A stretch of DNA of 64,000 bases from Maridesulfovibrio salexigens DSM 2638 (GTDB lineage: Bacteria > Desulfobacterota > Desulfovibrionia > Desulfovibrionales > Desulfovibrionaceae), in assembly GCF_000023445.1 (NCBI RefSeq), contig NC_012881.1, forward strand, positions 3,504,001 through 3,568,000, read 5' to 3'. Below the pieces are notes generated by a model that was not told where the DNA came from, searched no databases, and saw nothing but the letters and a program-made list of their open reading frames with translations. The position numbers and the translations under genes are program-made. This document shows, one piece after another, positions 28,188-37,141 of this stretch. Position 1 is the stretch's first letter. Each line of letters opens with the position of its first letter.

Positions 28188-28877
28188 TTACAACACATAG
28201 TTCAGTGCCAGATCAACATGCGCCTCAACCGTGTCAATTAACGGTACGGAAACATCTTCAGGCTTTACCAGCAAACCGATCTCGGTACAGCCGAGTACGA
28301 TTGCTTCGGCACCCTGAACGGCCATTTCTTCAATAATTTTCACGTAACCTTCTCTGGTATTATCCATAAGCTTTCCGCAGCAGAGTTCATCAAATATAGT
28401 ACGGTGAACCATGGAACGCCCATCACAATCCGGCACAATAACTTCCAGACCGTATTTTTCTTTAAGCGGGCGGGACAGAAAATCCTGCTCCATTGTAAAA
28501 GCCGTCCCCAACAGACCTAGCTTGGAAGCTCCGCACTTTTCCGCTCCTGCGGCGATGGCATCCGCCATGTGCAACAACGGAATATTGACTGCCGCCTGAA
28601 CTTCAGGAGCAGCCTTGTGCATGGTATTGGTAGCAATGATAAGGGCATCGGCTCCTCCTGCCTCTACGCTTTTGGCGCCATTCACCAAACCGGCGGTGAT
28701 ACTTTCCCAGTCACTGCTTCCCATCTGCTCGGCAAAAGGAGCAAAATCCACACTGTGCATGACCATTCTACATGAATGAAGACCGCCCAGTTTCCCGCGC
28801 ACTCCTTCATTGAGCAGCTTGTAATATGATATTGTTGATTCCCAGCTCATACCGCCGAGAATTCCGAGAGTTTTCAT
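28188..28877 (-). CDS. aspartate/glutamate racemase family protein (YgeA-like amino-acid racemase)
   Basis: 229 residues from ATG 28877 (AGGAGG upstream; frame upstream to 28940 rejected). N-terminus MKTLGILGGMSWESTISYY is typical of the Asp/Glu racemase superfamily. The first catalytic motif is ATNTMHK, with Thr where aspartate racemases have Cys, and the second is LGCTEIGLL with Cys. This Thr/Cys pair is, to my knowledge, the one described for E. coli YgeA, a broad-specificity amino-acid racemase. Substrate range therefore more likely Lys, Arg, homoserine or similar than Asp; this is inference. The neighbouring LysE-type exporter could handle a related amino acid. Confidence 0.85.
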   Translation of the reverse strand: MKTLGILGGMSWESTISYYKLLNEGVRGKLGGLHSCRMVMHSVDFAPFAEQMGSSDWESITAGLVNGAKSVEAGGADALIIATNTMHKAAPEVQAAVNIPLLHMADAIAAGAEKCGASKLGLLGTAFTMEQDFLSRPLKEKYGLEVIVPDCDGRSMVHRTIFDELCCGKLMDNTREGYVKIIEEMAVQGAEAIVLGCTEIGLLVKPEDVSVPLIDTVEAHVDLALNYVL

Positions 28878-29055
28878 AAGTTCCTCCTTGGATTCAAACT
28901 TCCAGCACCGTATAGCAAAATAATCTGTACCGGAAAACACACAACAAACTTAAATATCATCAGCACAGATCTCCAAAAAATGGACTTTATCCCGGAAACT
29001 GATAACATTGGCGAACTAAACATAACTCAATCAACCACTTTATTGCAGGAACCAC

Positions 29056-29676
29056 ATGGAAATCATCAACTTCATTGTTAATTTCATCACTACCATGAGC
29101 CTCGGAGAACAACTCTCCATCGCCACCGGGCTTATCTATATATTGTTGAGTGTGCGCCAGAATCCGCTCTGCTGGCCTTTCGGAATTATCAGCGTCGGTA
29201 TCTGGATGTTTATTGTTTTCCAAGGCAAACTTTATTCCGATGCCTTCCTGCAATTCGTCTATGTGGTTCTTGGCTTCTACGGCTGGTACCAATGGCTGCG
29301 CGGCGGTACCGACAACACTCCGCTCAAGGTCCAGCGGGTTGACCGCAAACTAGCCATCCGCCTGACTCTTATCGGACTGGTCACATTCATGCCTACCGGA
29401 TATCTCATGGAAAACTATCTTGAGGCATCCTTTCCGTGGTGGGACGCATTAACCACCGTGCTTTCACTCATCGCTCAGTATCTTCTTGCCAAAAAATACA
29501 TGGAAAACTGGCTGCTCTGGATCACCGCCGATGTTATGTATATCGGCATTTACTATGCCAAGGGCTGGGTCGGATACAGCGGACTCATGGCAGTCTATAC
29601 CGCTATGGCTGTACTCGGTTTCGCCAGTTGGCTTAAATCCTACCGTGCCGACCGGGAGTGTGAATGCTCCGCGTAG
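29056..29676 (+). CDS. pnuC: nicotinamide riboside transporter PnuC
   Basis: 206 residues with about seven hydrophobic segments and the PnuC core pattern: WPFGIISVGIWMFIVF, YSDAFLQFVYVVLGFYGWYQW and the later AVYTAMAVLGFASWL. PnuC carries nicotinamide riboside across the inner membrane by facilitated diffusion, kept one-way by phosphorylation inside. The following gene, encoding the kinase, overlaps by 13 bases, which fits that coupling. AGGA precedes the ATG at 29056. Confidence 0.93.
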   Translation: MEIINFIVNFITTMSLGEQLSIATGLIYILLSVRQNPLCWPFGIISVGIWMFIVFQGKLYSDAFLQFVYVVLGFYGWYQWLRGGTDNTPLKVQRVDRKLAIRLTLIGLVTFMPTGYLMENYLEASFPWWDALTTVLSLIAQYLLAKKYMENWLLWITADVMYIGIYYAKGWVGYSGLMAVYTAMAVLGFASWLKSYRADRECECSA

Positions 29677-30188
29677 TGCTCACGGGTTCCGAATGCACTG
29701 GGAAATCTACTCTAGCCTCCAAATTGGCTGAGCATTACAAAGTTGAATTCGTGCCCGAATACCTGCGGGAATACTTCGTAATGAAAAACGGCATCCTGAC
29801 TGTGGATGACGTTATTCCTATTGCTCAGGGGCAATTATTGTATGAAAAAGAAGCAGCGGGCAAAGGATTTAATCCACTCATCTGCGACACGGACATCATT
29901 TCTTCCATCGTCTACGCCAAGCACTATTTCGGGGTATGCCCCGATTGGCTTGAAGACAGACTCAAGGAGCTGCAGCGGAGTATCTACCTGCTCTGCGACA
30001 TTGATGTTCAGTGGCAGGCTGACGGACAAAGAGATATGCCTGAAGAGCGGGATTACATGCAGAATCTGTTCATCAGTGAATTGGAATCCCGCAACATTCC
30101 TTTTCAGCTAATAAGCGGGTCGCTGACGCAAAGAACAGTTAAATCTATAAAACTCATTGATAGAACCCTTGCTGCATCAGCAAAATAA
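29664..30188 (+). CDS. nicotinamide riboside kinase (NadR C-terminal-like ATPase)
   Basis: 174 residues corresponding to the kinase domain of NadR without its helix-turn-helix and adenylyltransferase domains. P-loop GSECTGKST (residues 8-16), then VPEYLREYF and CDTDIISSIVYAKHYFG, all characteristic. It would phosphorylate nicotinamide riboside imported by PnuC to NMN for NAD salvage. Start overlaps the end of pnuC by 13 bases, so the two are translationally coupled. The adenylyltransferase step must be encoded elsewhere. Confidence 0.9.
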   Translation: MLRVVLTGSECTGKSTLASKLAEHYKVEFVPEYLREYFVMKNGILTVDDVIPIAQGQLLYEKEAAGKGFNPLICDTDIISSIVYAKHYFGVCPDWLEDRLKELQRSIYLLCDIDVQWQADGQRDMPEERDYMQNLFISELESRNIPFQLISGSLTQRTVKSIKLIDRTLAASAK

Positions 30189-30492
30189 TGTTGTTCACAC
30201 CACTTTACAGTATTTAGAATACCAATATTGAATGCATCTTTCAGATGATAAACAGATTCATAAGAAGCAAACACCCAACCGCCACACCAATCACAACCAA
30301 CCTATTATGCTAGACAAAACACCCAGTATTGATTGAATGATCAAAAGTAATCCCGGCACATAACAAAAACATCAATTTCCCGCACTCATATTTACGCATT
30401 CATCAATCCTACAATGAGCAAAACCTTGATCTTGAGCGAGAATTATGTAAGGTAAGTCAGGTTTTATAAGAATGAGAAACAAGGAGTATTGA
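30189..30492. other. intergenic region upstream of peptide ABC operon
   Basis: 304 AT-rich bases containing the promoter of the peptide transporter operon. I see no clear hairpin after the kinase gene and no definite -35/-10 pair; TTGATC-N16-TAAGGT near 30430-30457 is a weak candidate. No coding frame of note. Confidence 0.4.
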
Positions 30493-32064
30493 ATGCGCCA
30501 GAAACTATTGATTGTTCTAGCTATCGTGGCTTGCTTTGCCTTTGGAGCAACCATGGCCCATGCAGAAAAAATGACCCTCGGCCTGAAAGGTGAACCCACC
30601 TCTCTCGATCCCCATTTTCACAACGTTAACGCCAACAACGAGCAGGCTCTGTATGTTTTTGACAAACTGATCCGTCAGGACAACAAACAGAAACTTGAGC
30701 CGGGTCTGGCTACATCCTGGACCCCCGTTTCCGACAACGTATGGGAATTCAAACTCCGCAAAGGCGTCAAATTTCACGACGGGTCCCCGTTCACTGCTGA
30801 AGATGTAAAATTCACCATTGAACGCATCCCCAACGTACCCAACAGTCCTTCTTCCTTCACCGGATTTGTTTCCAACATCCAGAAGATGGACATAGTTGAT
30901 CCCTACACCATCCGTTTCATCACCGAAGCACCTGCTCCGCTTCTTCCCCGTCAGATGGCGGCTTTCCCCATCATCTCCAAGAAGAATGCTGAAGGCGCTA
31001 CCACCGAAGATTTCAACTCAGGTAAAGCCTGCATCGGTACCGGCCCCTACTCTCTGGTTAAGTGGGAACGCGGTGACAAAATCATCTACAAGCGCAACGA
31101 TAACTACTGGGGCAAAAAAATGCCTTGGGAAGAAATCATTGTTCGCCCCATCACCAACGACGGTACCCGTGTTGCAGCTCTGAAATCCGGCGATGTTGAC
31201 CTGATCAACTTCGTACCCCCGGCAGATGTTGACGGTCTGGCTGAGAACAAAAAGGTCACTCTTTCCGAATCTCCCTCCACCCGTCTGATCTACCTGCACC
31301 TTGATACCGACCGTGATGATTCCCCCACTGTTACCGGTAACAACGGCGAAAAGATCAAGAACCCCCTGAAAGATTTCCGTGTACGTAAGGCTATCTCCAA
31401 AGCCATCAACCGCCGTGCTATCGCCGGTCGCATCATGGACGGCCTTGCAGTACCCGCAAGCCAGATGGTTCCCGATGGATACGAAGGCACCAGCAAACGC
31501 CTCAAGCCTGAAGAATACGATCCGAAAGGCGCTAAGGCTCTGCTCGCAGATGCCGGCTACCCCGAAGGTTTCAAACTGGTTATCCACGGTCCCAACGACC
31601 GTTACGTAAACGATGCTGACATCGCTCAGGCCATCGCTCAGATGCTGACCAAAATCGGCATCAAAACCGAAGTTAACACCATGCCTAAGAGTGTTTACTT
31701 TGGCCGCGCTTCCGCCCTTGAGTTCAGCTTCATGCTCGTAGGCTGGGCAACTGATACCGGCGAACAGTCCAACTGCGTTGGTGCTCTGCTGCACACCTAT
31801 GACAAAGAGAAAGGCTTCGGTTCTTCCAACCGCGGTCGCTACTCCAACCCTGAACTCGATGCCACCATCGAAAAAGCTTTGGTCACCGTTGATCCTGAAA
31901 AGCACAACGAGCTGATCATCAAGGCTACCGAAATGGGTATCGGCGATCTGGGTATTATCCCCATCCACTATCAGGTTAACGTTTGGGGTTCCAGAAAAGG
32001 TATTGAATACAACGGGCGTACTGACGGTTACACCCTCCCCCGCGAGATCAAAGTCGTTAAATAA
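30493..32064 (+). CDS. peptide ABC transporter substrate-binding protein (DppA/OppA family)
   Basis: 523 residues with a Sec signal (cleavage about AHA-EKM, residue 24). SBP_bac_5 fold: LKGEPTSLDPHFHNVNANN at the start, the family signature WEFKLRKGVKFHDGSPFTAEDV, and VRKAISKAINR further on. Captures di- or oligopeptides, or possibly another solute such as nickel chelates, in the periplasm. AAGGAG precedes ATG 30493. It heads a five-gene operon with all transporter parts, and a hairpin follows it. Confidence 0.93.
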   Translation: MRQKLLIVLAIVACFAFGATMAHAEKMTLGLKGEPTSLDPHFHNVNANNEQALYVFDKLIRQDNKQKLEPGLATSWTPVSDNVWEFKLRKGVKFHDGSPFTAEDVKFTIERIPNVPNSPSSFTGFVSNIQKMDIVDPYTIRFITEAPAPLLPRQMAAFPIISKKNAEGATTEDFNSGKACIGTGPYSLVKWERGDKIIYKRNDNYWGKKMPWEEIIVRPITNDGTRVAALKSGDVDLINFVPPADVDGLAENKKVTLSESPSTRLIYLHLDTDRDDSPTVTGNNGEKIKNPLKDFRVRKAISKAINRRAIAGRIMDGLAVPASQMVPDGYEGTSKRLKPEEYDPKGAKALLADAGYPEGFKLVIHGPNDRYVNDADIAQAIAQMLTKIGIKTEVNTMPKSVYFGRASALEFSFMLVGWATDTGEQSNCVGALLHTYDKEKGFGSSNRGRYSNPELDATIEKALVTVDPEKHNELIIKATEMGIGDLGIIPIHYQVNVWGSRKGIEYNGRTDGYTLPREIKVVK

Positions 32065-32087
32065 ATCGCCTGCATAACTGATTAATC

Positions 32088-32118
32088 AAAAGGGGCGTAC
32101 TTTGTGCGCCCCTTTTTC
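32088..32118 (+). terminator. attenuating hairpin after the binding-protein gene
   Basis: AAAAGGGGCG-N9-CGCCCCTTTTT. It lies inside the operon, so it probably terminates part of the transcripts or protects the 3' end, giving more binding protein than permease. Confidence 0.8.
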
Positions 32119-32135
32119 AACTGGAGCAAAATTTC

Positions 32136-33110
32136 ATGCTCGCATTTTTGATTCGAAGAATTTCACAATCCATCGCCGTACTGCTGGTCATGTCTGTTCT
32201 GGTCTTCAGCGGCGTATACTGTATCGGTAACCCGATCGATATTCTTATCGCCCCTGATGCGACCCCCGCTGAAAGGGATCGCGCTATCAAGGAACTCGGC
32301 TTGGATAAGCCCCTGCCCGAACAATACATGCGCTTTCTCACAGATGCTGTGCAAGGCGATCTCGGGAACTCTTTTGTATACAACGAACCCGCGCTTAAAC
32401 TGATCATGCAACGCATGCCCGCAACCATGGAGCTGGCCGTAACCGCCATGCTCATGGCCGTATTTTTAGGCATCCCATTGGGTATGATCGCCGGTATTAA
32501 ATCGGATACGCTACTCGGACGAAGTATCATGCGTTTCTCCATATTGGGCTTCAGTCTACCAACTTTCTGGGTCGGGCTGATGTTCATCATTATCTTCTCG
32601 GTTTATCTGGGCTGGCTGCCCTCGGGAGGACGCGGAGAAACGGTTGAATTACTCGGTGTTCCGGTCAGTTTTCTCACTTGGGACGGCATCCGCCACCTGA
32701 TCCTTCCGGCCATGAACCTCGCACTATTCAAAACCTCGCTGGCCATCAGGCTCAGCCGCGCCGGAGTTCAGGAAAACATCCAAATGGATTACGTTAAGTT
32801 CGCCCGCGCCAAAGGACTTACCAATACCCGTATTATCGGGCTGCACGTCATGAAAAACATCATGATCCCGGTTGTAACCGTTCTGGGTATGGAGTTCGGC
32901 GGACTTATCGCTTTTGCGGTTGTTACCGAGACTATTTTCTCTTGGCCCGGTATGGGTAAGCTGGTCATCGACTCCATCGGAGTTCTCGACCGTCCGGTTA
33001 TTGTTGCTTACCTGCTCATCACCGTGACCATGTTTATTATCATCAACCTCATCGTTGATATCATCTACTCCATTCTGGACCCCCGAGTCCGCTTGGGCGA
33101 CCAGAATTAG
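32136..33110 (+). CDS. peptide ABC transporter permease (DppB type)
   Basis: 324 residues, with an N-terminal anchor (FLIRRISQSIAVLLVMSVLVF) and about six membrane segments. The permease EAA loop is seen as YVKFARAKGLTNTRIIGLHVMKN, the contact site for the ATPases. First of the two membrane subunits. It begins shortly after the hairpin that follows the binding-protein gene; ACTGGAG is upstream of the ATG. Confidence 0.93.
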   Translation: MLAFLIRRISQSIAVLLVMSVLVFSGVYCIGNPIDILIAPDATPAERDRAIKELGLDKPLPEQYMRFLTDAVQGDLGNSFVYNEPALKLIMQRMPATMELAVTAMLMAVFLGIPLGMIAGIKSDTLLGRSIMRFSILGFSLPTFWVGLMFIIIFSVYLGWLPSGGRGETVELLGVPVSFLTWDGIRHLILPAMNLALFKTSLAIRLSRAGVQENIQMDYVKFARAKGLTNTRIIGLHVMKNIMIPVVTVLGMEFGGLIAFAVVTETIFSWPGMGKLVIDSIGVLDRPVIVAYLLITVTMFIIINLIVDIIYSILDPRVRLGDQN

Positions 33111-33121
33111 GAGATTTCACT

Positions 33122-34060
33122 ATGGCAGAAACACAACAGACGCAGCAGCCGGAAATGTCCGCAGCCGAGAATACCCCGGAAAAAGACGAATCCCTGCTCC
33201 TGCAATCACTGAAAGAATACTTTGAGAGCAAGACTGCAACCATCGGACTGATCATCCTGACCCTGATGGTGGTTGTCGCACTCATGGCTCCGTACTTTTC
33301 TCCGCAGAATCCGTACGACCTGATGACCATCGACATCATGGATTCCAAGCTCGAACCGGGCGAAAAATCCATGGATGAATCCGTGACCTACTATCTGGGA
33401 ACAGACAGTCAGGGCCGCGACATGCTCAGTGCCATCCTCTATGGTCTGCGCATCAGCCTCGGCGTAGGTGTGGTAAGTACCATAATCGCGCTGGTGATCG
33501 GTTCCATTATCGGCCTCTGGGCATCATTTATCGGCGGGCGCACGGACTCGTTCATCATGCGTGTGGTTGACCTGCAACTAAGCTTCCCGGCAATTCTGGT
33601 AGCCCTTATACTATTGGCAATACTAGGCAAAGGGGTTGATAAGATCATCCTCTCGCTGGTCGTCTGCCAGTGGGCCTATTACGCCCGCGCCATCCGCAGT
33701 AACGTACTGGTGGAACGCAGAAAGGAATACGTGGAAGCGGCCAAGTGCCTCGCACTGCCACAGAACAGGATCATGTTCGGGCACGTGCTGCCCAACTGTA
33801 CCCCGGAGCTGATCGTTATCTCCACCGTTAAGGTAGCAGGCGCAATCGCCCTCGAAGCGACCCTTTCCTTCCTCGGACTGGGTATGCCCATCACCCAGCC
33901 CTCGCTGGGCCTGCTCATTGCCAACGGTTTCAAGTACCTGCAATCAGGTTACTACTGGATCAGCTTCTACCCCGGTGTGGCCCTGCTTATCCTCATCGTA
34001 TCCATCAACCTTGTTGGTGACCGCTTGCGTGACGTTCTGAACCCGAGGTTGAAAAAATGA
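33122..34060 (+). CDS. peptide ABC transporter permease (DppC type)
   Basis: 312 residues, preceded by TAGGAG. A polar Gln/Glu-rich N-terminus (about 30 residues) precedes six membrane segments. The sequence LGTDSQGRDMLSAILYGLRISL is a hallmark of DppC/OppC proteins, and the EAA loop is YVEAAKCLALPQNRIMFGHVLPN. Pairs with the DppB-type subunit. The stop overlaps the next gene in ATGA. Confidence 0.93.
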   Translation: MAETQQTQQPEMSAAENTPEKDESLLLQSLKEYFESKTATIGLIILTLMVVVALMAPYFSPQNPYDLMTIDIMDSKLEPGEKSMDESVTYYLGTDSQGRDMLSAILYGLRISLGVGVVSTIIALVIGSIIGLWASFIGGRTDSFIMRVVDLQLSFPAILVALILLAILGKGVDKIILSLVVCQWAYYARAIRSNVLVERRKEYVEAAKCLALPQNRIMFGHVLPNCTPELIVISTVKVAGAIALEATLSFLGLGMPITQPSLGLLIANGFKYLQSGYYWISFYPGVALLILIVSINLVGDRLRDVLNPRLKK

Positions 34061-35019
34061 GTGAAAACATTCTCAGCATACAAAATCTTAAGACCTACTT
34101 TTACACCCGTGCCGGAGTCGCCAAGGCCGTCGATGACATCAGTCTGGACATCGGCAAGGGCGAGATTGTCGGTATTGTCGGTGAATCCGGTTCCGGTAAG
34201 TCCGTAACAGGCTTTTCGGTTATGGGACTTGTGGACCCTCCGGGCGAAATTGCCGGCGGTTCCATCAAATACAAAGGACAGGAAATCATCGGTCAATCCG
34301 AAGAAGAGTGGCGTAAATTCAGGGGCGCAAAGGTCTCCATGATCTTTCAGGACCCCATGATGACCCTCAATCCGGTTCTGCGCATCGACACCCAGATGAT
34401 GGAAGCCATTACCGCCCACGAAAAGGTATCCAAAGATGAAGCACGCCGCCGTTCCATCGAGGCTCTTGCCATGGTCGGTATCCCTTCCCCTGAGGAAAGG
34501 ATAAAGGCATACCCGCACCAGTTCTCCGGCGGTATGCGCCAGCGCGTTGCCATCGCCATCGGGCTGCTCAACAAACCGGACCTTATCATTGCAGACGAAC
34601 CGACCACTGCACTGGACGTAACCATCCAGAGTCAGATTCTTTCCGAAATGCAGACGCTCTGCCGCAAGACCGGAATGGCCCTGATCTGGATCACCCACGA
34701 CCTCACAGTTGTAGCAGGTCTGGCTCACAAGGTAGCGGTAATGTATGCCGGACGGATCATTGAACAGGGTAATGTTGAGGAAATCCTCGACCATCCCATG
34801 CATCCGTACACCCACGGTCTGATCGGATCAGTGCCCAGCCGCAACAAACGCGGTGAGCCGCTGTTCCAGATTCCAGGCATGACTCCTTCTCTGATCAACA
34901 TCCCCGAAGGCTGCTCCTTCAGGATGCGCTGCCCCTACGCTGACGACCAGTGCATGGTCGCCCCGGAGCGGACCGAACAGGAAAACGGACGCGTAGTACG
35001 CTGCCATCATCCTTTGTAG
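34057..35019 (+). CDS. peptide ABC transporter ATP-binding protein (DppD type)
   Basis: 320 residues. Walker A GESGSGKS, Q-loop FQDPMMTLNP, ABC signature FSGGMRQR, Walker B LIIADEPTTALD and H-loop THD are all intact. The C-terminal oligopeptide/dipeptide transporter extension with the cysteine-containing stretch CSFRMRCPYADDQC is typical of DppD/OppD; in this family such cysteines can bind an Fe-S cluster. It overlaps dppC by four bases, indicating coupled translation. Confidence 0.94.
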   Translation: MSENILSIQNLKTYFYTRAGVAKAVDDISLDIGKGEIVGIVGESGSGKSVTGFSVMGLVDPPGEIAGGSIKYKGQEIIGQSEEEWRKFRGAKVSMIFQDPMMTLNPVLRIDTQMMEAITAHEKVSKDEARRRSIEALAMVGIPSPEERIKAYPHQFSGGMRQRVAIAIGLLNKPDLIIADEPTTALDVTIQSQILSEMQTLCRKTGMALIWITHDLTVVAGLAHKVAVMYAGRIIEQGNVEEILDHPMHPYTHGLIGSVPSRNKRGEPLFQIPGMTPSLINIPEGCSFRMRCPYADDQCMVAPERTEQENGRVVRCHHPL

Positions 35020-35031
35020 AGGATCAAATAT

Positions 35032-36075
35032 ATGTCAGATAAAAATACACCTTTCATGAGCTGCAAGGACCTGAGCAAAGTCTTTGTTAAAAAGCTCGAC
35101 TTCGCAGGCAAGATTGCCCAGAAGCTGGGCTCAAAACTGCGCGAAGAGCGCGTTCAGGCAGTAGACAGCGTCAACCTCGACATCATGCCCGGTGAAGTTC
35201 TGGGTTTGGTGGGCGAATCCGGTTGCGGTAAATCCACACTGGGCCGCATGCTTTGCGAAATTCTGGATCAATCCAATGGAGATATTTTCTACAAGGGCCA
35301 GAATGTAAAGGACATGAGCTCCAAGGAACACATGGACTACGCACGCAACGTGCAGATGATCTTTCAGGACCCCTTTGCATCTCTCAACCCGCGCAAAAGG
35401 GTTAAGCAGATCATCGGCGAAGCACCGCTCTACCACGGACTGACCGACAAGGCCGGATTCGACAAGTATCTCTCCGATGTCATGCTCCGCTGCGGTCTGG
35501 ACCCCAGCTACAAGAACCGCTACCCGCACCAGTTCTCCGGCGGTCAGCGCCAGAGAATCGGTATTGCAAGGGCCATGGCCATGCAACCGGAATGTCTGAT
35601 CTGCGATGAGTCCGTAGCCGCACTGGACGTATCCATTCAGGCCCAGATCCTGAACCTGTTCATGAAGCTGCGCAAAGAACTGAACCTGACCTGCTTGTTT
35701 ATCAGCCACGACTTAGGCGTGGTCGAGCATATCTCAGACAGGATCGCGGTTATGTACCTCGGTCGCGTTGTTGAAGTCGGAACAGTTGAAAAACTCTTCA
35801 GCGATCCGTTCCATCCCTACACTCAGGCCCTTCTGAACGAGGTCCCCAGACTGGACAAACGCGATGTGGACTTCGCCCCGCTTAAAGGCGAAATCCCCTC
35901 CCCCCTCGATCCGCCCAATGGCTGCCACTTCCACCCCCGCTGTGCCCATGCCATGGACATCTGCCGTGAAAAGGCCCCGCAGGATAAGGAAATCGAACCA
36001 GGACACCGCACATGCTGCCATCTTGCAGATCTGAAGCAGGATGATCAGACGCAGGACGAGTGGATTAGTATGTAG
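35032..36075 (+). CDS. peptide ABC transporter ATP-binding protein (DppF type)
   Basis: 347 residues. Walker [11 protein letters not shown]-loop [10 protein letters not shown], signature FSGGQRQR, Walker [12 protein letters not shown] and switch His are present, as is the C-terminal cysteine motif [14 protein letters not shown]. Partner ATPase of the preceding subunit. It begins 12 bases after the upstream stop and ends the operon before a strong terminator. Confidence 0.94.
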   Translation: MSDKNTPFMSCKDLSKVFVKKLDFAGKIAQKLGSKLREERVQAVDSVNLDIMPGEVLGLVGESGCGKSTLGRMLCEILDQSNGDIFYKGQNVKDMSSKEHMDYARNVQMIFQDPFASLNPRKRVKQIIGEAPLYHGLTDKAGFDKYLSDVMLRCGLDPSYKNRYPHQFSGGQRQRIGIARAMAMQPECLICDESVAALDVSIQAQILNLFMKLRKELNLTCLFISHDLGVVEHISDRIAVMYLGRVVEVGTVEKLFSDPFHPYTQALLNEVPRLDKRDVDFAPLKGEIPSPLDPPNGCHFHPRCAHAMDICREKAPQDKEIEPGHRTCCHLADLKQDDQTQDEWISM

Positions 36076-36103
36076 GGTTTGATTTGATAGATATAAAATA
36101 AAG

Positions 36104-36138
36104 AACTCCCCCATAATCTAAGGTTACGGGGGAGTTTT
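36104..36138. terminator. terminator between peptide transporter operon and LysR gene
   Basis: AACTCCCCC and GGGGGAGTT arms followed by TTT, between convergent genes. Confidence 0.88.
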
Positions 36139-36143
36139 CTATT

Positions 36144-37031
36144 CTAACCCTGAAGAATCACGGCTTTCGCAAGCTCTAAAAATCGCTTAAGCGGAGGCGA
36201 ACTCCACTTATCGACATGAGTGATCACCATGATCATCGTTTCCGTAGGGGCTGGGCTCCACTCAAGCCGGACAAGAGTGCCTTTCTCAAAGTCTCGGGCC
36301 AGCACCCGTTCAGGACACAGGGCAATCCCCATTCCTCTCCGCAAACAATTCAGCTGTGCCCTGCCGCTGGAAAAAATTATTGATTTTGTTTGTACGTTAT
36401 TGGTTTCAAGCGACCGCTTGAAGTCTCGTCTGTAGCTTCAATCAACCCGCAATTGCAATAACGTCTGCCCCTGCATATCTGCATCAGACAGAACCCCTTT
36501 CCCCGCCATCGGGTGCCCGCAAGAAGCTGCAAGAGTCAAGGCTTCGGGTCGAAGAGCCTCCACCGTTACGCTGTTGAAGCTCAATGAGCTGCTCATCAAG
36601 AAAGCCGCATCAATGCGACCGGAATTCAATTCTTCCTTCAAGTGTTCATCATCACAGTTGTTAAAAACAATCTGCGTATTGGGATATTCCGAGGAAAAAG
36701 CCTCTATAACTTCCGGCATGTATTCTGAACCGATTGTCTCAGGCATTCGGATTGTGATCGTACCTGAATAATTACGCCCACCCGAAAGACCGTCACGAAC
36801 CTCTTCACTCATCTGAAGCATACGCCGGGCATAATCCCGCAACATTTCTCCTGCTTCAGTAAGCACAATCCCTCGACCGATCCGATCAAAAAGCCGGACT
36901 CCAAGATCTTCTTCCAACAATTTTATCTGGGCGGAGACAGAAGACTGAGCCAGATACAGATCTTTTGCCGCCCGGGTAAAGTTCAGACGCTCGGCTACTG
37001 TCAGAAAAGTTTTCAATTGTCGTATTTCCAT
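36144..37031 (-). CDS. LysR-family transcriptional regulator, probable selenoprotein (Sec198)
   Basis: From ATG 37031 (GGAG upstream) the LysR helix-turn-helix (about 1-60: AAKDLYLAQSSVSAQIKLLEEDLG) and effector domain run to an in-frame UGA at 36438-36440. The same frame continues with SYRRDFKRSLE, RRGMGIALCPERV and ends at 36144, giving 295 residues, the normal LysR length. UGA occupies the position where many LysR proteins have Cys in G-C-S/T-Y-R; OxyR has its peroxide-sensing Cys199 (GHCLRD) at the corresponding place. A perfect seven-pair hairpin with GGUC loop starts 15 bases after UGA, as expected for a SECIS. The divergent neighbour is a redox Cys-rich protein, its likely target. Read as two frames, it would be mis-annotated as a broken gene. 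Confidence 0.85.
36405..36422 (-). promoter_or_regulatory. bacterial SECIS element in the LysR gene
   Basis: On the minus strand UUCAAGC-GGUC-GCUUGAA: seven perfect pairs and a GGUC loop. Loop bases fall at positions 23-26 after UGA, matching the spacing of the loop G and U contacted by SelB in E. coli fdhF, whose loop also contains GGUC. Confidence 0.85.
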
Positions 37032-37041
37032 TCAACACTCC

Positions 37042-37119
37042 ATCGTTTCACACGATTACTGCGATCGCAAACAATCGTTGGACGCGATCACTTAATGTGA
37101 ACAATAGTTAATAGCGATC
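37042..37119. promoter_or_regulatory. candidate LysR operator cluster in divergent intergenic region
   Basis: ATCG-N7-CGAT at 37042-37056 fits the T-N11-A LysR box. The palindrome TGCGATCGCA lies at 37060-37069, and GCGATC recurs at 37061, 37084 and 37114, spaced 23 and 30 bases. The cluster lies between the LysR gene and the divergent Cys-rich gene. Confidence 0.5.
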
Positions 37120-37141
37120 AAAATAACAACAGGAGGAACAA

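Noticed and set aside
31018-31968. Long open frame opposite the peptide-binding protein gene
   Set aside because: Antisense shadow in a highly expressed gene; the same applies to 33967-34815 opposite the DppD-type gene.
36144-37031. LysR gene as a nonsense-mutated pseudogene
   Set aside because: Both sides of the UGA keep family-typical sequence in the same frame, the UGA replaces a recurrent Cys position, and a perfect hairpin at SECIS spacing follows. A random nonsense mutation would not bring these together.
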